The notes under the pieces: generated by a model
What the model was told of the DNA's origin: nothing
What the model saw: the letters and a program-made list of their open reading frames with translations, nothing else
Database searches by the model: none
Translations under genes and position numbers: made by a program
From: Negativicutes bacterium
GTDB lineage: Bacteria > Bacillota > Negativicutes > Anaeromusales > Anaeromusaceae
Length of the DNA: 64,000 nucleotides
Direction of reading: 5' to 3'
NCBI GenBank assembly: GCA_009929485.1
Contig: SAAJ01000005.1
Coordinates: 36,622-100,621, forward strand
Shown: piece after piece, positions 53,004 through 61,988 of the stretch
Layout: each line of letters begins with the position of its first letter
How positions within the stretch are numbered: the stretch's first letter is position 1

Positions 53004-53614
53004 TGTGGAAAAAGAAAGTCAGTTTGCTGGTGCTGTTATTGTTTTTAAGCACTTATACGCTAGCCTGGGCGGAGGAGAACGGATCAGGAGAGGAAACCGG
53101 TACGGTAACGGCGGAACAAGCTAAAGAAAGCCCGGAAGCCATAAAGGAATATATAGAAAAAGGGAATGCTTATGCGAAAAGCGAGCAATGGCAGCTGGCC
53201 ATAGAAGAATATGCGAAGGCTATCGCCGGTAATGAATCGAATGCCGAAGCCTATGAAGCAAGAGGATGCAGTTATATGGCGCTTAAACAATATAAGGACG
53301 CCCTGCAGGATTATGAAAAGGCGTTGGCTCTGGAGCCTGGAAGGTTGGAAGCTCGTTTTCGTAAAAGCGTATGCTGTTACTATACTGGCGACTATGAGTT
53401 GGGCTTGGGAGACGCCGAGCAGGTAATTGCCCTGCAGCCGACGCACGCGGGTTCTTATTTGATTAAGGCGGTGTGTTTGCAAAAGCTGAACCGAACGCCG
53501 GAAGCGGTAGAAACCTATAAAAGCTTGCTAAAACATGTGCCCGCAGATGCGAGTGAATCTAAAGAAGCCATTGCCATGGCAAAAAAGATGCTCAAGCGTC
53601 TTGGCGCGGCATAA
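53003..53614 (+). CDS. Exported TPR-repeat protein
   Basis: This 203-residue protein has a signal peptide ending near AWA (residue 19) and three to four tetratricopeptide repeats across residues 45-160 (for example GNAYAKSEQWQLAIEEYAKA and GCSYMALKQYKDALQDYEKA). TPRs mediate protein contacts, so it may act as a periplasmic scaffold for the uptake proteins. It is the last gene of the riboswitch 2 run and is followed by a strong terminator. Confidence 0.82.
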   Translation: MWKKKVSLLVLLLFLSTYTLAWAEENGSGEETGTVTAEQAKESPEAIKEYIEKGNAYAKSEQWQLAIEEYAKAIAGNESNAEAYEARGCSYMALKQYKDALQDYEKALALEPGRLEARFRKSVCCYYTGDYELGLGDAEQVIALQPTHAGSYLIKAVCLQKLNRTPEAVETYKSLLKHVPADASESKEAIAMAKKMLKRLGAA

Positions 53615-53617
53615 GAA

Positions 53618-53663
53618 AAACACCTCGTTATCGCAGCGATTTTTCTGCGGTAACGGGGTGTTT
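53618..53663. terminator. Bidirectional terminator ending the nitrogenase-like operon and merR
   Basis: Long stem of AAACACCTCGTTATCGCAG against CTGCGGTAACGGGGTGTTT with two G-T pairs and an 8-base loop. It lies between convergent gene ends. Confidence 0.85.
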
Positions 53664-54508
53664 TACTCTTCGCCAAGGCAAGGCTGGACTTGGAAAGAAA
53701 TTTGATTGATATACTCCTTCGTATTTTCAGTAAGCCAGTGATTTCTTAATGGATATACATAAATGTCACTGACTGCTTTTAAGTTGTTTTTGCCCATGAA
53801 GTCGATAATCTTTTCATGAATAGAAACGATTTTTTGATAATAGGTTCCTTGGAAGCGAATGGTGAGATATAGGCCTTCGGTACGAGTGACGCAATGCTTG
53901 GGAGAAAAAGGATGAGAAACCGAAGTGAAATAGCGCGTGGTAGAGTTGAATTTTTGGGCTAAGAAATCATCCTTATCAATGATCCAGCCTGTTGTCAGAT
54001 CTTTAAAGCTTTTGCGAGAAAAAGCAGTTTGATTATGGCGGGAGAAGATTTTGATGCGATCTTTTGCCGGCAAAGTACGATCCAGCTTTTCACTGATAAA
54101 GAGGAGTTTCTCCTTGCGTGTATTTAATTGAATTTGATCGAGGCAAGTATGACGGATTTTATCAAGGGATTGCAGCGATAGATGCAGGCTTTGCTTGAGT
54201 TCTTTTGCTTTTTCAATGAGTTTATCACATTCGCGGTCTTTTTCTCTTAATATATTTTCGAAAGACTCTAAGCTTCGATGCTGCAGATACTTTTTTATGT
54301 CTCGAATTGGAATGTCCAATTTTCTCATGTTTATGATGATCTCAAGAACTAAGTATTGAGATAAAGAGTAGTAACGATAGTTGTTTTCATTTATGAATGC
54401 TGGAGTAAGTAAGCCTTGCTTATCGTAGTAAAGAAGCGTTTGCTTAGGAATATTATAGTGGGAGGCTAACTCGCCAGCCGTCATATACTGTTCTTTGTCG
54501 ATTGTCAT
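53663..54508 (-). CDS. MerR-family regulator with GyrI-like effector domain
   Basis: This 281-residue regulator has an N-terminal MerR winged helix (YMTAGELASHYNIPKQTLLYY, shown in part as GELASHYNIPKQTLLYY, about residues 12-28), a coiled-coil dimer helix (about 85-125) and a C-terminal effector-binding domain of the BmrR/GyrI type (about 130-281), which in relatives binds hydrophobic or aromatic ligands. It is divergent from cbiZ-2. A MerR-style promoter with a 19-bp spacer lies between them at 54591, so it is the probable activator. A tetrapyrrole ligand is an inference from context. Confidence 0.88.
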   Translation of the reverse strand: MTIDKEQYMTAGELASHYNIPKQTLLYYDKQGLLTPAFINENNYRYYSLSQYLVLEIIINMRKLDIPIRDIKKYLQHRSLESFENILREKDRECDKLIEKAKELKQSLHLSLQSLDKIRHTCLDQIQLNTRKEKLLFISEKLDRTLPAKDRIKIFSRHNQTAFSRKSFKDLTTGWIIDKDDFLAQKFNSTTRYFTSVSHPFSPKHCVTRTEGLYLTIRFQGTYYQKIVSIHEKIIDFMGKNNLKAVSDIYVYPLRNHWLTENTKEYINQISFQVQPCLGEE

Positions 54509-54590
54509 ACTGAACTCCTTTAAAAAGTTGACGCGTAATCACTTAGATTTAATTATTGGTGATGCGCCTGAGCTTGTCAAGCGACTTATA

Positions 54591-54621
54591 TTGACTATAT
54601 GACGGCTATATAGCTTATGGT
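54591..54621 (+). promoter_or_regulatory. MerR-type promoter, copy 1 (cbiZ-2/cobN-2)
   Basis: TTGACT (54591-54596), 19-bp spacer, TATGGT (54616-54621). The spacer holds the dyad ACT-A-TAT...ATA-T-AG. The overlong spacer is the mark of promoters activated by MerR-type DNA twisting. Confidence 0.72.
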
Positions 54622-54655
54622 AAAGAGAATAATGACAGTAAGATGGAGGCGTTAT

Positions 54656-55756
54656 ATGAAACTATACCAAACATCCTGTGGCGATACTGTGTATCGATAT
54701 GAAAAAAGTATAGTTATGTATTTTCAAGGTAAACGGAAAGTGCTGAGCACTTCTGTGTTTAACGGAGGCTATAGAGAAGATTTACAGGCTGTGTTTAATC
54801 ATGACGGTACACGCGGCGCCGGTATGAGCTGTGAAATGTTGGCCAGTACCTATGATGAACACATGAAAATTATTGCACGACGTATTGGGTTGGAACCAAA
54901 TTTTGTTACAGGGATGGGAACCGCGGCTAGTATGGAGAATGTGTCAATTCATACCCTGTCATATGAAGATTTAAGAGTAACGGCTTTAGTTACAGGCGGA
55001 ATTGAAATAAACGGAGGTCGTGTAGGCGATCCTGCGACGCATTATAAGCCGCTAGAAAAACCAGATAAGCTGGGAACCATTAATATTATGCTTTTGTTGG
55101 ACGCAGACATGCCTGCTGGTACTATGGCGAGGGCGCTGGTTACTTGTACGGAAGCCAAAACAGCCGCCATTCAGGAATTGATGGCTGGCAGCAATTATTC
55201 TGTAGGCTTGGCGACTGGTTCAGGAACGGATCAAACCATTATTATCGCTAATGCAGAGTCCACTTTATATTTTGAAGGTGCAGGCAAACATGCCAAGTTG
55301 GGAGAGTTAATCGGCAAAGTGGTCATGAAAGCGGTTAAAGAAGCGCTGAATAAGCAAAGTGGTCTGAATCCCCAATACCAGCATAGTGTTTTAGAAAGAC
55401 TGAAACGATTTGGCATAAGCTCAGAAAGCATATGGAATAAATATATTTCTTATGAAGAAAATCATGTAATTAAACCAGAATTTTTAGCTGCGTTGCATGG
55501 CTTGGAAAAGGAAGAAACCATGGTTTTATACACCTCGCTATATGTGCATCTGCTGGATCAATATTTATGGGGCCTATTATTGAGTGAGGAAATTGCTGTG
55601 GGAACGAAGCAAATTTTGCTCATTATGGCGGAATGTTATCAAGTTGGCACGCAGAGCCGTGAAAAAATAAGCGGGGAAATGGCATTGGAGAATTTTATTG
55701 AGCCGCTTGAAATGTTTATCATGGAGACGGTGTACAAAACTTTGCATTTGCAATGA
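54656..55756 (+). CDS. cbiZ: Adenosylcobinamide amidohydrolase CbiZ-like protein 2
   Basis: ATG 54656 lies 6 bp after GGAGG; an upstream frame start at 54617 is inside the promoter. The 366-residue protein parallels CbiZ-1: LSTSVFNGGYRED, FNHD, GGRVGDPATHY, PGTIN-equivalent LGTINIMLLLDAD, TCTEAKTAAIQEL, ATGSGTDQ and KHAKLGELIG, plus the same C-terminal extension. It is expected to remove the nucleotide loop from corrinoids. It is cotranscribed with cobN-2, 28 bp downstream, under MerR-type promoter 1. Confidence 0.87.
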   Translation: MKLYQTSCGDTVYRYEKSIVMYFQGKRKVLSTSVFNGGYREDLQAVFNHDGTRGAGMSCEMLASTYDEHMKIIARRIGLEPNFVTGMGTAASMENVSIHTLSYEDLRVTALVTGGIEINGGRVGDPATHYKPLEKPDKLGTINIMLLLDADMPAGTMARALVTCTEAKTAAIQELMAGSNYSVGLATGSGTDQTIIIANAESTLYFEGAGKHAKLGELIGKVVMKAVKEALNKQSGLNPQYQHSVLERLKRFGISSESIWNKYISYEENHVIKPEFLAALHGLEKEETMVLYTSLYVHLLDQYLWGLLLSEEIAVGTKQILLIMAECYQVGTQSREKISGEMALENFIEPLEMFIMETVYKTLHLQ

Positions 55757-55784
55757 AAAATTAACATAACAAGGGGATGGGCCT

Positions 55785-58700
55785 ATGGAAAAGTTTCTTT
55801 TTATTTCCAATATAGAGCGACAAATGTTTCTTTGGAATCAAGCAAGCGAGAAAATACGCGCAGGAGCATTCGGGGTCCTTTGCGAAGGAAAATTAGTTCA
55901 GGAAGCAACGCCATGGGGAAAAGAATGGGAGAAAAAAATAGCCTCTGTTGATATCGTGCTAATTCGCTGGATGGGAACAGGGCTGGATTGTCGTTTCGCA
56001 AGGATGCTGTCTGAGTATATGCAACGCCAGCAAATACGACATTTGTTTTTAGTGGAAGACGCTGGAGACGACTTGCTGCAGTACGGGATTAAGCCGGAAG
56101 AAGAGCATTGCATACGTCAATATTTTTCCTATGGCGGCGTAGATAATATTGTTCAATGCACTTTGTGGATGCATAGTCGTTTTTGCGGTGTTGAACATGC
56201 CTGTTTACCGCCTAAGCTATTGCCCTGGCATGGCATTTTTCACCCGAAGGCGGAAACGCTGTTCAAAGATGCGTCTGAGTATAAAAAATCCTATTGGAAG
56301 CCGCGGCAACCTGCGGTGGGGATGATTTTTTACCGTGATGAATGGATTTTAGGCGATCTTGCATACCAGACTGCAATGATTCAAGAACTAGAAAAAAAGA
56401 ATCTTAACGTTATGGTTGTGTTTACGAATGGTCAAGGCAATCCGGAAGTAGGTTCTCCGGGAATTCAAGAAGCATTAGAAACGTATTTTTGTGAGAACGG
56501 ACAAACTTGTGTAGATGCTGTGATTAGCTGTTTGAAGTTTTCGATGACTGCAAGCCGAGGGGTAGAGCTAGAAGCGCTACAGAAGTTAAATGTGCCCATT
56601 ATACAAGCCTATACATTGATGAATCCTAAAGAGGTTTGGGAACAAGATATAGCGGGAATGACGGCTATGGAGGTTTCGATCAATGTCAGCCTGCCTGAAT
56701 TTGACGGCATTATTCATTCGGTTCCTATTGCAGCTAAGGAGGAGAATTTGCGAGGCCTTCCTTCGTATGAACCGATTTTGGAACGGATTTCCTTTTTGGC
56801 GGGTAAAGTTGAAAAATGGGCTTTCTTGCGGCATAAAGAAAATGCCGCCAAGAAAATTGCCATTGTATTTCATAATTATCCTCCGCTAAACTCCAATATT
56901 GGCTCGGCGGCAGGGTTGGATTCTCCCGAAAGCGTACGGTTGTTGCTAGCGGAAATGAAAAAACAGGGCTATCGAGTTGGCGATATTCCTGTGGACAGCA
57001 AGTCTTTTATGGAGGAATTATTGGCAAATGCAACTAATGATCGTCGCTATATTTCGGAAAAACAGATTCGCGAAGCTGACGGACAATTAACCGATGAAGC
57101 ATATTTACGTTTTTTTAAACCCCTTAGCGAAACGACCAGGCAGCAATTGGGAAAAGATTGGGGAACCGCTCCCGGAGACGTATTTCATTATAATGGAAAA
57201 CTGCTGATACCGGGAACCTTAAAGGAAAATGTCTTTATTACCGTACAGCCGCCGCGGGGGTTTGGCGAAGATCCAGGCAAGCTGCTTCACTCGCCTGACT
57301 GCGCGCCGACGCATCACTATATCGGCTTTTATCATTGGATACGCGATGTCTGGCAAGCGGATGCAGTCATTCATGTCGGCACGCACGGTTCGCTGGAATG
57401 GCTTCCAGGAAAAGGGGCGGGATTGTCTAATCAATGCTATCCGGATATTTCCCTAGGAGATCTTCCTAATATTTATCCCTATTGGATTACTATTGTCGGC
57501 GAAGGTATACAGGCTAAGCGTCGTAGCGCCGCCTGCTTGATTAGCTATTTGACGCCGCCCATGCGCTTATCTGGAACCTATGATGAGCTGGAAGAATTGG
57601 AAAAAGCTTTGGATGAGTATTGTCATTTTAAAACGACGCAGCTGGAAAACCGGGAAACCCTGCAAGAAATGCTGCGGGAGAAAGTTGCGGCGGCCAACTT
57701 GAGTGAAGAACTTCCCGAGGAGAAGGAAGAATCTTTTGACGCCTATGTGGGCAGGCTGCATGCGTATGTCACTGACATTAAAAATATGCAAATTAGAACA
57801 GGACTGCATATTTTAGGCCAGCCTCCGCAGGGAGAGGACCTATTGGAGTATGTTTTAGCGCTGACCAGGCTGGAAAATGGAAACGTGCCTTCGCTGCGTC
57901 AGGAGCTGGCCCATAGCAAAGGCTTCGATTATTATGAGCTCTTGGAAAACAGCGGCAATATATCTGCTGATGGCGAGAAGACCTATGGAGTGATCATTGA
58001 CGAAATAGAAAGGGAAAGTAAAGAGATAATTTCCGCCTTGGCAGAAGTAGAATACAAATGGGATGCAGCTGAAGAAAAGCTGCGCCGATTTGCGTGGCTG
58101 TACGAATTGCAAGGGGAAGCTCAGGAGCGGATTTTGCATATTGCTGCGTATATCTGCTGCACCATTGTGCCTAATTTATTGCGGACTACCCAAGAAATTG
58201 ACAATACCTTGGGGGCGCTGCAAGGAGCGTATATAGAGCCAAGTGCCGCAGGCGCGCCGACTAGCGGCGGTGCAGATTTGCTGCCTACGGGGCGCAACTT
58301 CTACGGTGTGGATCCACGGCTTTTGCCAACTCCTGCCGCTTGGAAGATTGGCGTCAAGATGGGCGACGCCGTTATCTCCCGGTATATCGCAGAAGAAGGG
58401 CAGTATCCGGAATGCGTTGGTATTGTGCTGTGGGCGGGAGCCAATATGCGCAGCCATGGGCAATGTATTGCCGAATTTTTGTACTTAATGGGATTACGTC
58501 CCGTATGGCAGCGGGGGAGCTTGCGAGTAATCGATGTAGAAGTGATTCCTCTTGTTGAATTGAAGCGTCCGCGCATTGACGTTACTGGAAGAATCAGCGG
58601 TCTATTTCGAGATAGCATGCCCGGAGCGATTACTTGGCTTGATAAAGCAGTGAATATGGTGGCGGCATTAGATGAACCAATGGATATGAATTTTATTCGC

Positions 58701-59507
58701 AAGCACGTTTTAGAGGATGCGGGAGAACTGGAATCGGGCGGACTAGATGCAAAAGAAGCATGGAAGCAAGCGACCTATCGTGTTTTCGGCGATCCGCCCG
58801 GGGCTTATGGAGCTGGAGTTAGTGCTATGTTGGAGGCAAAAAACTGGGAAAGTATTGATGATTTAGCCGAAGTTTATGTGAGATTTTCCGGGCATGCATA
58901 TGATGCACAAGGAAAAGGCGTCTTTTGCCCTAGCTTGTTTAAAAAGAGAATGGCGAATCTGGATGTGACTATAAAAAACGAAGATAATCGTGAATGTCAT
59001 ATGCTGAATTCGGATGATTTCAATTCCTATCACGGAGGCATGATTGCCACGGTGCGTTCTTTAAAAGGAAAAGCTCCTCGGTCTTATTGCGGCGATAGCA
59101 ATGACCGTAGTAAGGTGCAAATGCGCAGCTTGCAGGAAGAAGTAAAACGTTTATTTCGCGGTGAGGCTATGAATCCCAAATTTATTCAAGGTATGAAAAA
59201 ACATGGTTATAAAGGCGCGCAGGACTTGGCCAATTATTTAGCGCATAGCTATCAATGGGATGCAACCAGTGCTGTTCTAGAAGATTGGATGTATGAAAAA
59301 TTTGCCGAAAAATACGCTTTTGATCCGGAAATGCAAGAATGGATGAAAGAAGTAAACCCATGGGCGTTGCAGCGCATGGCGGAGGTGTTGTTGGAAGCGG
59401 AACAACGAGGGCTATGGCAGGCCAAGGCGGAAACCAAAGAAGAACTGGAACGACTTTATTTATCCATGGAGGGGGAACTAGAAGAACGATGTGATGAAAA
59501 TGTGTAA
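55785..59507 (+). CDS. cobN: CobN/BchH-type large chelatase subunit 2
   Basis: This 1240-residue protein is a full-length paralogue of the one at 44134, with HVGTHGSLEWLPGKG near residue 531 and PTSGGADLLPTGRNFYGVDP near 826. The ribosome site is AAGGGGATGG. Similarity is spread over the whole length, strongest in the last 500 residues; the N-terminal 150 residues are the most diverged. As with copy 1, no CobS/CobT motor gene is adjacent. Keeping two copies, each paired with cbiZ but under different control, argues for related but distinct substrates, metals or conditions. Confidence 0.88.
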   Translation: MEKFLFISNIERQMFLWNQASEKIRAGAFGVLCEGKLVQEATPWGKEWEKKIASVDIVLIRWMGTGLDCRFARMLSEYMQRQQIRHLFLVEDAGDDLLQYGIKPEEEHCIRQYFSYGGVDNIVQCTLWMHSRFCGVEHACLPPKLLPWHGIFHPKAETLFKDASEYKKSYWKPRQPAVGMIFYRDEWILGDLAYQTAMIQELEKKNLNVMVVFTNGQGNPEVGSPGIQEALETYFCENGQTCVDAVISCLKFSMTASRGVELEALQKLNVPIIQAYTLMNPKEVWEQDIAGMTAMEVSINVSLPEFDGIIHSVPIAAKEENLRGLPSYEPILERISFLAGKVEKWAFLRHKENAAKKIAIVFHNYPPLNSNIGSAAGLDSPESVRLLLAEMKKQGYRVGDIPVDSKSFMEELLANATNDRRYISEKQIREADGQLTDEAYLRFFKPLSETTRQQLGKDWGTAPGDVFHYNGKLLIPGTLKENVFITVQPPRGFGEDPGKLLHSPDCAPTHHYIGFYHWIRDVWQADAVIHVGTHGSLEWLPGKGAGLSNQCYPDISLGDLPNIYPYWITIVGEGIQAKRRSAACLISYLTPPMRLSGTYDELEELEKALDEYCHFKTTQLENRETLQEMLREKVAAANLSEELPEEKEESFDAYVGRLHAYVTDIKNMQIRTGLHILGQPPQGEDLLEYVLALTRLENGNVPSLRQELAHSKGFDYYELLENSGNISADGEKTYGVIIDEIERESKEIISALAEVEYKWDAAEEKLRRFAWLYELQGEAQERILHIAAYICCTIVPNLLRTTQEIDNTLGALQGAYIEPSAAGAPTSGGADLLPTGRNFYGVDPRLLPTPAAWKIGVKMGDAVISRYIAEEGQYPECVGIVLWAGANMRSHGQCIAEFLYLMGLRPVWQRGSLRVIDVEVIPLVELKRPRIDVTGRISGLFRDSMPGAITWLDKAVNMVAALDEPMDMNFIRKHVLEDAGELESGGLDAKEAWKQATYRVFGDPPGAYGAGVSAMLEAKNWESIDDLAEVYVRFSGHAYDAQGKGVFCPSLFKKRMANLDVTIKNEDNRECHMLNSDDFNSYHGGMIATVRSLKGKAPRSYCGDSNDRSKVQMRSLQEEVKRLFRGEAMNPKFIQGMKKHGYKGAQDLANYLAHSYQWDATSAVLEDWMYEKFAEKYAFDPEMQEWMKEVNPWALQRMAEVLLEAEQRGLWQAKAETKEELERLYLSMEGELEERCDENV

Positions 59508-59513
59508 AATAAC

Positions 59514-59544
59514 TTGACTGTATGAAGGGTATATAGTTTATTCT
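59514..59544 (+). promoter_or_regulatory. MerR-type promoter, copy 2 (riboswitch 3/TonB receptor 2)
   Basis: TTGACT (59514-59519), 19-bp spacer, TATTCT (59539-59544), with the dyad ACT-G-TAT...ATA-T-AGT in the spacer. It transcribes straight into cobalamin riboswitch 3. Confidence 0.7.
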
Positions 59545-59579
59545 TATTTTTGTGCTTTGTTCATGAAAACTAAATAATG

Positions 59580-59768
59580 AAAAAACAGGTGCTGCAAAGC
59601 TTAATAGAGAAGCCGGTGCAAGGCCGGCGCGGTCCCGCCACTGTAATGGGGAGCTAATCTACAAGATGTCACTGGAAAGTTTTCTGGGAAGGCGTAGAGG
59701 AGCGAAGAGCCAGAGTCAGGAGAACTGCCTGTTTTTTATTACCGAATATCCTGCGAGCGATGGGATGG
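59580..59768 (+). promoter_or_regulatory. Cobalamin riboswitch 3 (upstream of TonB receptor 2)
   Basis: Core elements: ACAGGTGC, TTAATAGAGAA (AGAGAA instead of AGGGAA), GCCGGTG/CCGGC, the B12 box CCCGCCACTGTAATGGG and GTCAGGAGAACTGCCTGT. A terminator follows at 59843. It should lower receptor expression when cobalamin is present. Confidence 0.9.
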
Positions 59769-59842
59769 TATGTTAGATGTGGTGTATTGATTAGGCTGTA
59801 TTTGGGTTGCCTATTTGAAATTGTGCCCATATTCTTTGTAAT

Positions 59843-59882
59843 GAAAGCCCGTTTTCGCAAGTGGAAACAGGGCTTTTTATTT
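59843..59882 (+). terminator. Riboswitch 3 expression-platform terminator
   Basis: Stem AAAGCCC-GTTTTC against GGAAAC-AGGGCTTT with a short loop, followed by TTTATTTT. Confidence 0.78.
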
Positions 59883-59918
59883 TAGCCTTAGTAAAAATAA
59901 ACGATGAGGAGTTAAGAA

Positions 59919-61910
59919 ATGAAACAAAAAGAAAAAAGACTCATAGTGGCGATTGCCTCGGCATTGGCATTGTCAGGCATCTATTCCTTAGATACGGTGG
60001 TACATGCGAGCCAAGGCGAAAACAAAGAAAAGGTGCAAGCAGGAAGCATCCGTAGTGCAGACCAAGAATTTTCGCTTGAGGAAGTAGTAGTTACCGCACA
60101 GCGCGTTAAAACTAAAGACCTGGATACGCCGGCGACAACAACGGTGATCACAGCAGAGCAATTAAAAGACAGCGGTGCTGTCAGTATTTATGATGCGCTG
60201 GAGCGAGTCCAGGGGGTCAATAGCTATTCTTACGGCACGGGCGGTGAGGACTACGGCGGTATGTATTCGAGAATTAATGTTCGCGGCCTTGATAAAGGAA
60301 CATTGGTTTTAGTGAATGGAAATCCAATTAACTTGATGAACTATAATAGTATGATGAACGTCATTCCCGTAGAGGCAGTGGAAAAAATTGAGGTAGTTAA
60401 GGGCTCAAATTCGGTTTTGTATGGGGCGGAAGCTATGGGCGGCGTTATTAACATCATCACTAAAAAACCGGGAAGTAAATTACCCCAAAATATCGCTTCC
60501 GTTCAATATGGGAATTATGATAAAAACTATTCATTGGGCGTAGAAGGTGAACAATTTAATTTTTATTATAAAAGAGAGTATCGGGGCGCTTTAGAACAAT
60601 ATAATCGGTTGTTTACCACAAACAGTAAAAAAATTACTAGAGAAAAAGGGACAAAGGATTCATTCTTTTTAAATTATAGTTTTAACGATAGGCTGACAGC
60701 TACCTATGCCTATGCGGAAACAGAGTCTTGGTTTAGGCAATTCTCGTATAGTCCGGTCACAAAAAATTGGACAAAACTTTATAAAAATTACTTGTACAAT
60801 GATACTCGGCAAAATTTTGGTCTAACCTATAACGACGAGAAGAATAATTTGAAATCGACCTTTGCCTATAACAGTGATCGGTTTCGCCCAGGGGGAGATG
60901 CTACAACCAATACGGATCTTAGCAGCTTGAATTTTGATACGCAAAAAGCATGGGGCTTCAGAGATGGAAAAGATACATTGGTAGGCGGTGTCAATGTCCA
61001 TCGGGAAAGTTATACGCAGCGCTATGGAGCACACCAAGGAAGCTTTGACCGTGATTCATATGCTGCGTATGTATCTTATACGAATCAACTAACTGATAAG
61101 TTTTCGGCTACGCTAGGCGTGCGTGAACATTTTGTTATTGGCAATGATTATGACCAAGGACAAAATATTTTTCTTCCCCAAATCCAAACTATTTATAAAA
61201 TCAATAACAATACGTCATGGTATACTAATATAGGAAAATCATTTGAGCTGCCGGCTTCTAATTCTCCTTTTTATGGCTCTGGCGTTGTTTCAACTGCTAT
61301 TCCGTTAAAACCGCAAGAAGGCTGGAACTATGAAACTGGCATGAAATTTAGCAATGATAAAGAGATGTTGAAAGTGGCCGTGTTTACGATGGACATTAAC
61401 AACAAGTTTAAATGGGTAAAAGAAAATACCGTTATTCCAGGCGGTGATCCTAATACATCTATTCAAATTAACGAAGATCAATTTCGGAATACGGGTGTAG
61501 AGCTGGAATACAGTAAAAAAATAAATGAAAATTGGAAGTTTAATTTCGGGGCTTATTATGGAAATCCTGAATCTAAAACAAACGGAGCTGATTGGAAGCA
61601 GTCGGATGCTAAGCTGCAAGTAAACGCTGGAACTACCTATAAGAAAGACAAATGGACGGTTAATATGGATTGGTATATTACGGCGCAGCGGGAGCAAGCC
61701 TACTACAATATGAATGGTACAACCGCATATTCAGACCATAGAGTGCCGGATCGTATTGACTGTAACGTGACGATGCAGTATGCGTTATCTCCCTATAAAA
61801 CGATTGGCTTTGGCGTATATAACTTGCTAGATCGTGAAAATCCAGTAGATACCACCGAATATTGGTCTAATCCTCGTAGTTATCGGTTGTCTTATACGCA
61901 GAAATTTTAA
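59919..61910 (+). CDS. TonB-dependent outer-membrane receptor 2
   Basis: This 663-residue receptor has a signal peptide (cleavage near residue 30, VHA-S), a TonB box EEVVVTAQR at residues 54-62, a plug domain with VEKIEVVKGSNSVLYGAEAMG and a C-terminal barrel ending in Phe (SYTQKF). The region between signal peptide and TonB box is longer than in receptor 1. The ribosome site is GAGGAG. It is controlled by cobalamin riboswitch 3, so a corrinoid or corrinoid-like ligand is likely. The following BtuF-like gene is separated by a small terminator-like hairpin. Confidence 0.9.
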   Translation: MKQKEKRLIVAIASALALSGIYSLDTVVHASQGENKEKVQAGSIRSADQEFSLEEVVVTAQRVKTKDLDTPATTTVITAEQLKDSGAVSIYDALERVQGVNSYSYGTGGEDYGGMYSRINVRGLDKGTLVLVNGNPINLMNYNSMMNVIPVEAVEKIEVVKGSNSVLYGAEAMGGVINIITKKPGSKLPQNIASVQYGNYDKNYSLGVEGEQFNFYYKREYRGALEQYNRLFTTNSKKITREKGTKDSFFLNYSFNDRLTATYAYAETESWFRQFSYSPVTKNWTKLYKNYLYNDTRQNFGLTYNDEKNNLKSTFAYNSDRFRPGGDATTNTDLSSLNFDTQKAWGFRDGKDTLVGGVNVHRESYTQRYGAHQGSFDRDSYAAYVSYTNQLTDKFSATLGVREHFVIGNDYDQGQNIFLPQIQTIYKINNNTSWYTNIGKSFELPASNSPFYGSGVVSTAIPLKPQEGWNYETGMKFSNDKEMLKVAVFTMDINNKFKWVKENTVIPGGDPNTSIQINEDQFRNTGVELEYSKKINENWKFNFGAYYGNPESKTNGADWKQSDAKLQVNAGTTYKKDKWTVNMDWYITAQREQAYYNMNGTTAYSDHRVPDRIDCNVTMQYALSPYKTIGFGVYNLLDRENPVDTTEYWSNPRSYRLSYTQKF

Positions 61911-61925
61911 ATATTACATAGGAGC

Positions 61926-61953
61926 AAGGCAGGGATAATTCCTGCCTTCTCTT
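61926..61953 (+). terminator. Intercistronic attenuator-like hairpin
   Basis: Perfect 8-bp stem AAGGCAGG / CCTGCCTT, loop GATAATT, then CTCTTTAT. It probably lowers expression of the binding protein relative to the receptor. Confidence 0.6.
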
Positions 61954-61988
61954 TATATCAAAACGGGAAAAGGAAAGGAGTTGAACTT

